A stretch of 7,206 bases of DNA from Butyricicoccus pullicaecorum. Lineage in GTDB: Bacteria; Bacillota; Clostridia; Oscillospirales; Butyricicoccaceae. Made by a program: the position numbers and the translations under genes. This document shows, piece by piece, positions 5,572 to 7,206 of the stretch. Each line of letters begins with the position of its first letter. Position 1 is the first letter of the stretch. The notes under the pieces are model-generated. The model saw only the letters and a list, made by a program, of their open reading frames with translations, ran no database searches and had not been told where the DNA came from. The stretch lies in contig JAGZIY010000032.1 in NCBI GenBank assembly GCA_018365995.1, forward strand, positions 1-7,206. Direction: 5' to 3'.

Positions 5572-5607
5572 AGCCCCTGAGTTCAGGGGCTGTTTTCGGT
5601 TTTTTTC
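5572..5607. terminator. GC-rich terminator overlapping the rep-like gene's stop codon
   Basis: The stem AGCCCCTGA (5572-5580) with TCAGGGGCT (5583-5591) is perfect around GT. The last codons and the TGA stop of the leftward rep-like gene lie inside it. On the plus strand it is followed closely by GTTTTCGGTTTTTT, a good terminator tail. On the minus strand the T-run (5560-5552) comes only after 11 nt, a less ideal arrangement. It therefore may stop transcripts from both sides, although no rightward gene is known to arrive here. Confidence 0.75.
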
Positions 5608-6818
5608 CAATTGTCAAAGAGAACCCGACATTGCTGTTCATAAGCTTCAGATGACAGAGACATCTGATTTTGATTCAGTTGTCGATACTGAGCGGCTAAG
5701 ATGGCATCTCTTTCAGCAATTTGACTTCCAGTTGTTTGTGCATGGCTGACTTTTTGGGAAATCATATCCAATACCCATAGAATGTCTGCATGAGAAATAG
5801 AAGCTGGCTCTGTCGTAGAATCAAATAGCTGTTGTGCATATTGATATAAGGAGCTTGCAATATAGGGAATAGGAGCACGTACGCCCTCGGGTAATCGGAA
5901 GGTTTCTTGAAAACGTGCTACAATATCCGGCGTTAGCCTGTCTATAATCTTTTTGCGCGCTTCTAACGATACAGCTATGCCGTTGATTTTTATTTTTTTG
6001 TTTTTTGATAAAGCAGCAAGTGCTTTATCGATTTTTAATTGCAATGTATCCGAAATTCGGACCGCAGGCGGAGCAATTCTTGTACTTATATTTGTAAGGC
6101 TGGATAATTTATCTTTGCATGACTGTGCAACTAAACTAAGGGTAATACTTCCATCTGCACGGTGGTTTGTAAAATATGGTTTTTTGATGTCTGGCGTATG
6201 TAAGAGATCATAGGTATATTGGAATTGATTGTGTGTACCACATGGATGACGATGCTGCTTCAAAAGACCACAAAGTTTGATTTTATTCCATGCGCTGGCA
6301 AGTGCTTTGGTCTTTTCTTTACAAAGTCCGGCCAGCGCATGCAGACGGAATGTAAAGTTCGGAATATGAAAGAGATATGTGAGAACGGCATATAATCCTT
6401 TTGTTTGCAGTGTGAGCGTCTTGTCTCGTAAAACGGAATTACAAACAGCAGTATAGTTTCCAGTTTGTTTGGAAGGGAACGGCTTTAAGTCTCCATTCGG
6501 GCGGTTCAGTACAGCGGTATAACGCATAGTTCCCGGCTCTATCTGCATATCCTGATGAATGTCATAAGCATGAGAGAATACGCCGTTTGGAGAAGTTGTA
6601 TAATAATGCTGTAAGTATCCAGATGCTTTTAAGTCTCGCCATGCCTTACGCAGCGTATAGGTACTGCTGGAACAAGCACGTTTTAAGCGATGAAAAGTCA
6701 GCTGAAAACTAGGTAAACCTGCATAGCTATAAATCATAGCATATAGTCCCTTGCAGGAAAGAGAAAGAGAAGGATCACGCAAAACTGTATTGATAACTTG
6801 GGTATATGGTATCTGCAA
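5583..6818 (-). CDS. Replication-initiator-like protein with two tandem winged-helix domains
   Basis: A 411-aa soluble protein. Residues 5-87 and 122-205 are two copies of one winged helix-turn-helix unit: both have N-x-VLRD (10-15, 127-132), LxLxxKGLYA (18-27, 135-144), a basic recognition region and a closing AYDI/TYDL. This wing type (HTH_36-like, N-VLRD-LSLKAKGL) is typical of phage and plasmid replication initiators and replisome organisers in Firmicutes. The C-terminal part has KIKINGIAVS (275-284) and IPYIASSLYQYAQQLF (317-332), resembling the tail seen in clostridial element Rep proteins. The start is TTG, backed by AAAGGAGAG (6836-6828) 9 nt upstream. It lies next to an AT-rich, repeat-bearing region resembling an origin. 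DNA binding is well supported; a role in replication is inference. A transcriptional regulator is the alternative. Confidence 0.75.
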   Translation of the reverse strand: MQIPYTQVINTVLRDPSLSLSCKGLYAMIYSYAGLPSFQLTFHRLKRACSSSTYTLRKAWRDLKASGYLQHYYTTSPNGVFSHAYDIHQDMQIEPGTMRYTAVLNRPNGDLKPFPSKQTGNYTAVCNSVLRDKTLTLQTKGLYAVLTYLFHIPNFTFRLHALAGLCKEKTKALASAWNKIKLCGLLKQHRHPCGTHNQFQYTYDLLHTPDIKKPYFTNHRADGSITLSLVAQSCKDKLSSLTNISTRIAPPAVRISDTLQLKIDKALAALSKNKKIKINGIAVSLEARKKIIDRLTPDIVARFQETFRLPEGVRAPIPYIASSLYQYAQQLFDSTTEPASISHADILWVLDMISQKVSHAQTTGSQIAERDAILAAQYRQLNQNQMSLSSEAYEQQCRVLFDNWKKTENSP

Positions 6819-6827
6819 GAGGATTTT

Positions 6828-6836
6828 CTCTCCTTT
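6828..6836 (-). promoter_or_regulatory. Ribosome binding site deciding a TTG start
   Basis: AAAGGAGAG on the minus strand sits 9 nt before the TTG at 6818. No upstream in-frame ATG exists in a plausible position, and the conserved wing motif begins within ten residues of this start. Confidence 0.7.
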
Positions 6837-6882
6837 CTTTCCTTAATTGGGGGCAAATTTTTTCAAACCTGTGAAAATATAT

Positions 6883-6912
6883 TATATACTATATATTTTA
6901 AAAAAGTATATA
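6883..6912. repeat. Inverted repeat over the rep-like promoter
   Basis: The arms TATATACT (6883-6890) and AGTATATA (6905-6912) are exact complements with a 14-nt centre. They cover the -10 and the spacer of the candidate leftward promoter, an operator-like position. Confidence 0.45.
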
Positions 6913-6917
6913 TACAA
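6888..6917 (-). promoter_or_regulatory. Candidate promoter of the rep-like gene
   Basis: The minus strand has TTGTAT (6917-6912), 18 bp, and TATAGT (6893-6888). The DNA is so AT-rich that other -10 boxes (TATAAT, 6886-6881) also fit. An 8-bp inverted repeat lies across it, which would suit autoregulation by the gene product. Confidence 0.4.
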
Positions 6918-7030
6918 TTTGATTTTGAAATATGGATTATTTTGTGATTTTTTAATATTAAAAAGCGCTGCCAAGCCTAACATTCGCCTAATGACATTTA
7001 CTTTTCAACAAAAAGATTTTGTTTATAGTC

Positions 7031-7059
7031 TTGACATATACTTTGCTTTCTACTATAAT
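7031..7059 (+). promoter_or_regulatory. Perfect-consensus rightward promoter (TTGACA-17-TATAAT)
   Basis: TTGACA (7031-7036), a 17-bp spacer and TATAAT (7054-7059) match the housekeeping sigma consensus at all twelve positions, the strongest promoter in the window. The start would be near 7066, about 40 bp before the tandem array. No gene with a ribosome binding site follows inside the window; a seven-codon ATG frame ending at 7089 has none. The transcript would run through the 18-bp repeats and off the edge. Confidence 0.75.
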
Positions 7060-7108
7060 AATCACATGGAAAGCAATATTTGCCGTTAGTAAACGCTATA
7101 TAATTGTT

Positions 7109-7206
7109 ATGGCATAGTTATTATGTATGGCATAGTTATTATGTATGGCATAGTTATTATGTATGGCATAGTTATTATGTATGGCATAGTTATTATGTAT
7201 GGCATA
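7109..7206 (+). repeat. Exact 18-bp tandem repeat array, open at the window edge
   Basis: The unit ATGGCATAGTTATTATGT occurs five times without a single change (starting at 7109, 7127, 7145, 7163 and 7181), then eight bases of a sixth copy to the last base. The true copy number is unknown. Each unit contributes TATG-G-CATA across the junction, a short dyad, and CATA-N5-TATG. There is no spacer between copies, so this is not a CRISPR. Next to an AT-rich stretch and a Rep-like gene it most resembles plasmid iterons. A variable-number repeat or transcribed repetitive RNA are alternatives. Confidence 0.9.

Larger units (their letters stand above)
5150..5582. other. AT-rich, palindrome-rich gene-free stretch
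   Basis: No convincing gene is seen here. It holds the deacetylase promoter and its dyad, then three further perfect palindromes at 5310-5325, 5380-5395 and 5432-5459. AATTCTAT recurs at 5247, 5405 and 5420, the last two 15 bp apart. A looser inverted repeat pairs ACATATAAAA (5476-5485) with TTTTATATGT (5525-5534). Short AT-rich open frames on both strands lack ribosome binding sites and low-complexity composition explains them. An untranslated RNA or a binding region cannot be excluded. Confidence 0.6.
6819..7108. other. AT-rich origin-like region between the rep-like gene and the tandem array
   Basis: No convincing gene is seen. From about 6870 to 6960 the DNA is almost pure A/T, as expected of an unwinding element. 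Direct repeats GCCTAA at 6975 and 6986 are 11 bp apart, one helical turn. AACAAAA (7007-7013) and TTTTGTT (7017-7023) form a dyad just before the rightward promoter. I found no good DnaA box: TTTTCAACA (7002-7010) has two mismatches. An 80-aa open frame here is AT-rich filler without a ribosome binding site. Confidence 0.45.

Noticed and set aside
5456..5641. 61-aa open frame, minus strand
   Set aside because: It overlaps the 3' end of the rep-like gene and the terminator in another frame, and has no ribosome binding site.
7002..7010. DnaA box (TTTTCAACA)
   Set aside because: It has two mismatches to TTATNCACA and no second box nearby; this is not enough to call.
6847..7089. 80-aa open frame, plus strand
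   Set aside because: It lies in near pure A/T DNA, has no ribosome binding site, and the strong promoter sits inside its 3' end.
7109..7206. CRISPR array
   Set aside because: The 18-bp units abut directly with no variable spacers, and no cas gene is present.

Overview
The window looks like low-GC Firmicutes DNA of the Clostridia type (probably Lachnospirales or Oscillospirales). This rests on strong AGGAGG-like ribosome binding sites, TTGACA/TATAAT promoters, frequent intrinsic terminators, a clostridial-type 132-aa conserved protein, a TFDCG-type PdaA deacetylase with a copper-amine-oxidase-like tail, and a lipoprotein nuclease with a C-terminal CGxCKP zinc-like domain. No ribosomal RNA proper lies inside the window. 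The left edge is, however, the promoter and leader of a leftward operon that is almost certainly an rRNA operon. The right edge stops in the middle of an exact tandem repeat. Both edges are places where short-read assemblies break, so the window may be one whole contig (inference).

Layout. Positions 1-290 (minus strand): two tandem promoters of near-identical architecture, then a small hairpin and a boxA-like antitermination element, reading off the left edge. Positions 379-400: a perfect dyad. Positions 530-1066 (+): a minimal tyrosine recombinase holding only the catalytic domain. Positions 1171-2544 (+): a MATE-family efflux transporter. Positions 2546-2591: a bidirectional terminator between convergent genes. 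Positions 2599-3842 (-): a two-gene translationally coupled unit, a conserved 132-aa protein of unknown function followed by a secreted lipoprotein nuclease. Positions 3962-5149 (-): a secreted polysaccharide deacetylase with its own promoter and terminator. Positions 5150-5582: an AT-rich, palindrome-rich gene-free stretch. Positions 5583-6818 (-): a 411-aa DNA-binding protein with two tandem winged-helix repeats, resembling replication initiators of mobile elements. Positions 6819-7206: a very AT-rich region with a dyad over the likely rep promoter, then a perfect-consensus rightward promoter, then at least five exact 18-bp tandem repeats running off the edge.

How the parts relate. The middle block (MATE pump, nuclease lipoprotein, peptidoglycan deacetylase) is cell-envelope and export housekeeping or accessory cargo. 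The right third (Rep-like protein, AT-rich stretch, iteron-like array) has the anatomy of a replication origin and its initiator. With the small recombinase near the rRNA promoter, this raises the possibility of an integrated element, but no attachment sites, relaxase or transfer genes are visible. The most notable unexplained structure is the 18-bp array lying directly downstream of a perfect TTGACA-17-TATAAT promoter with no convincing gene between them.
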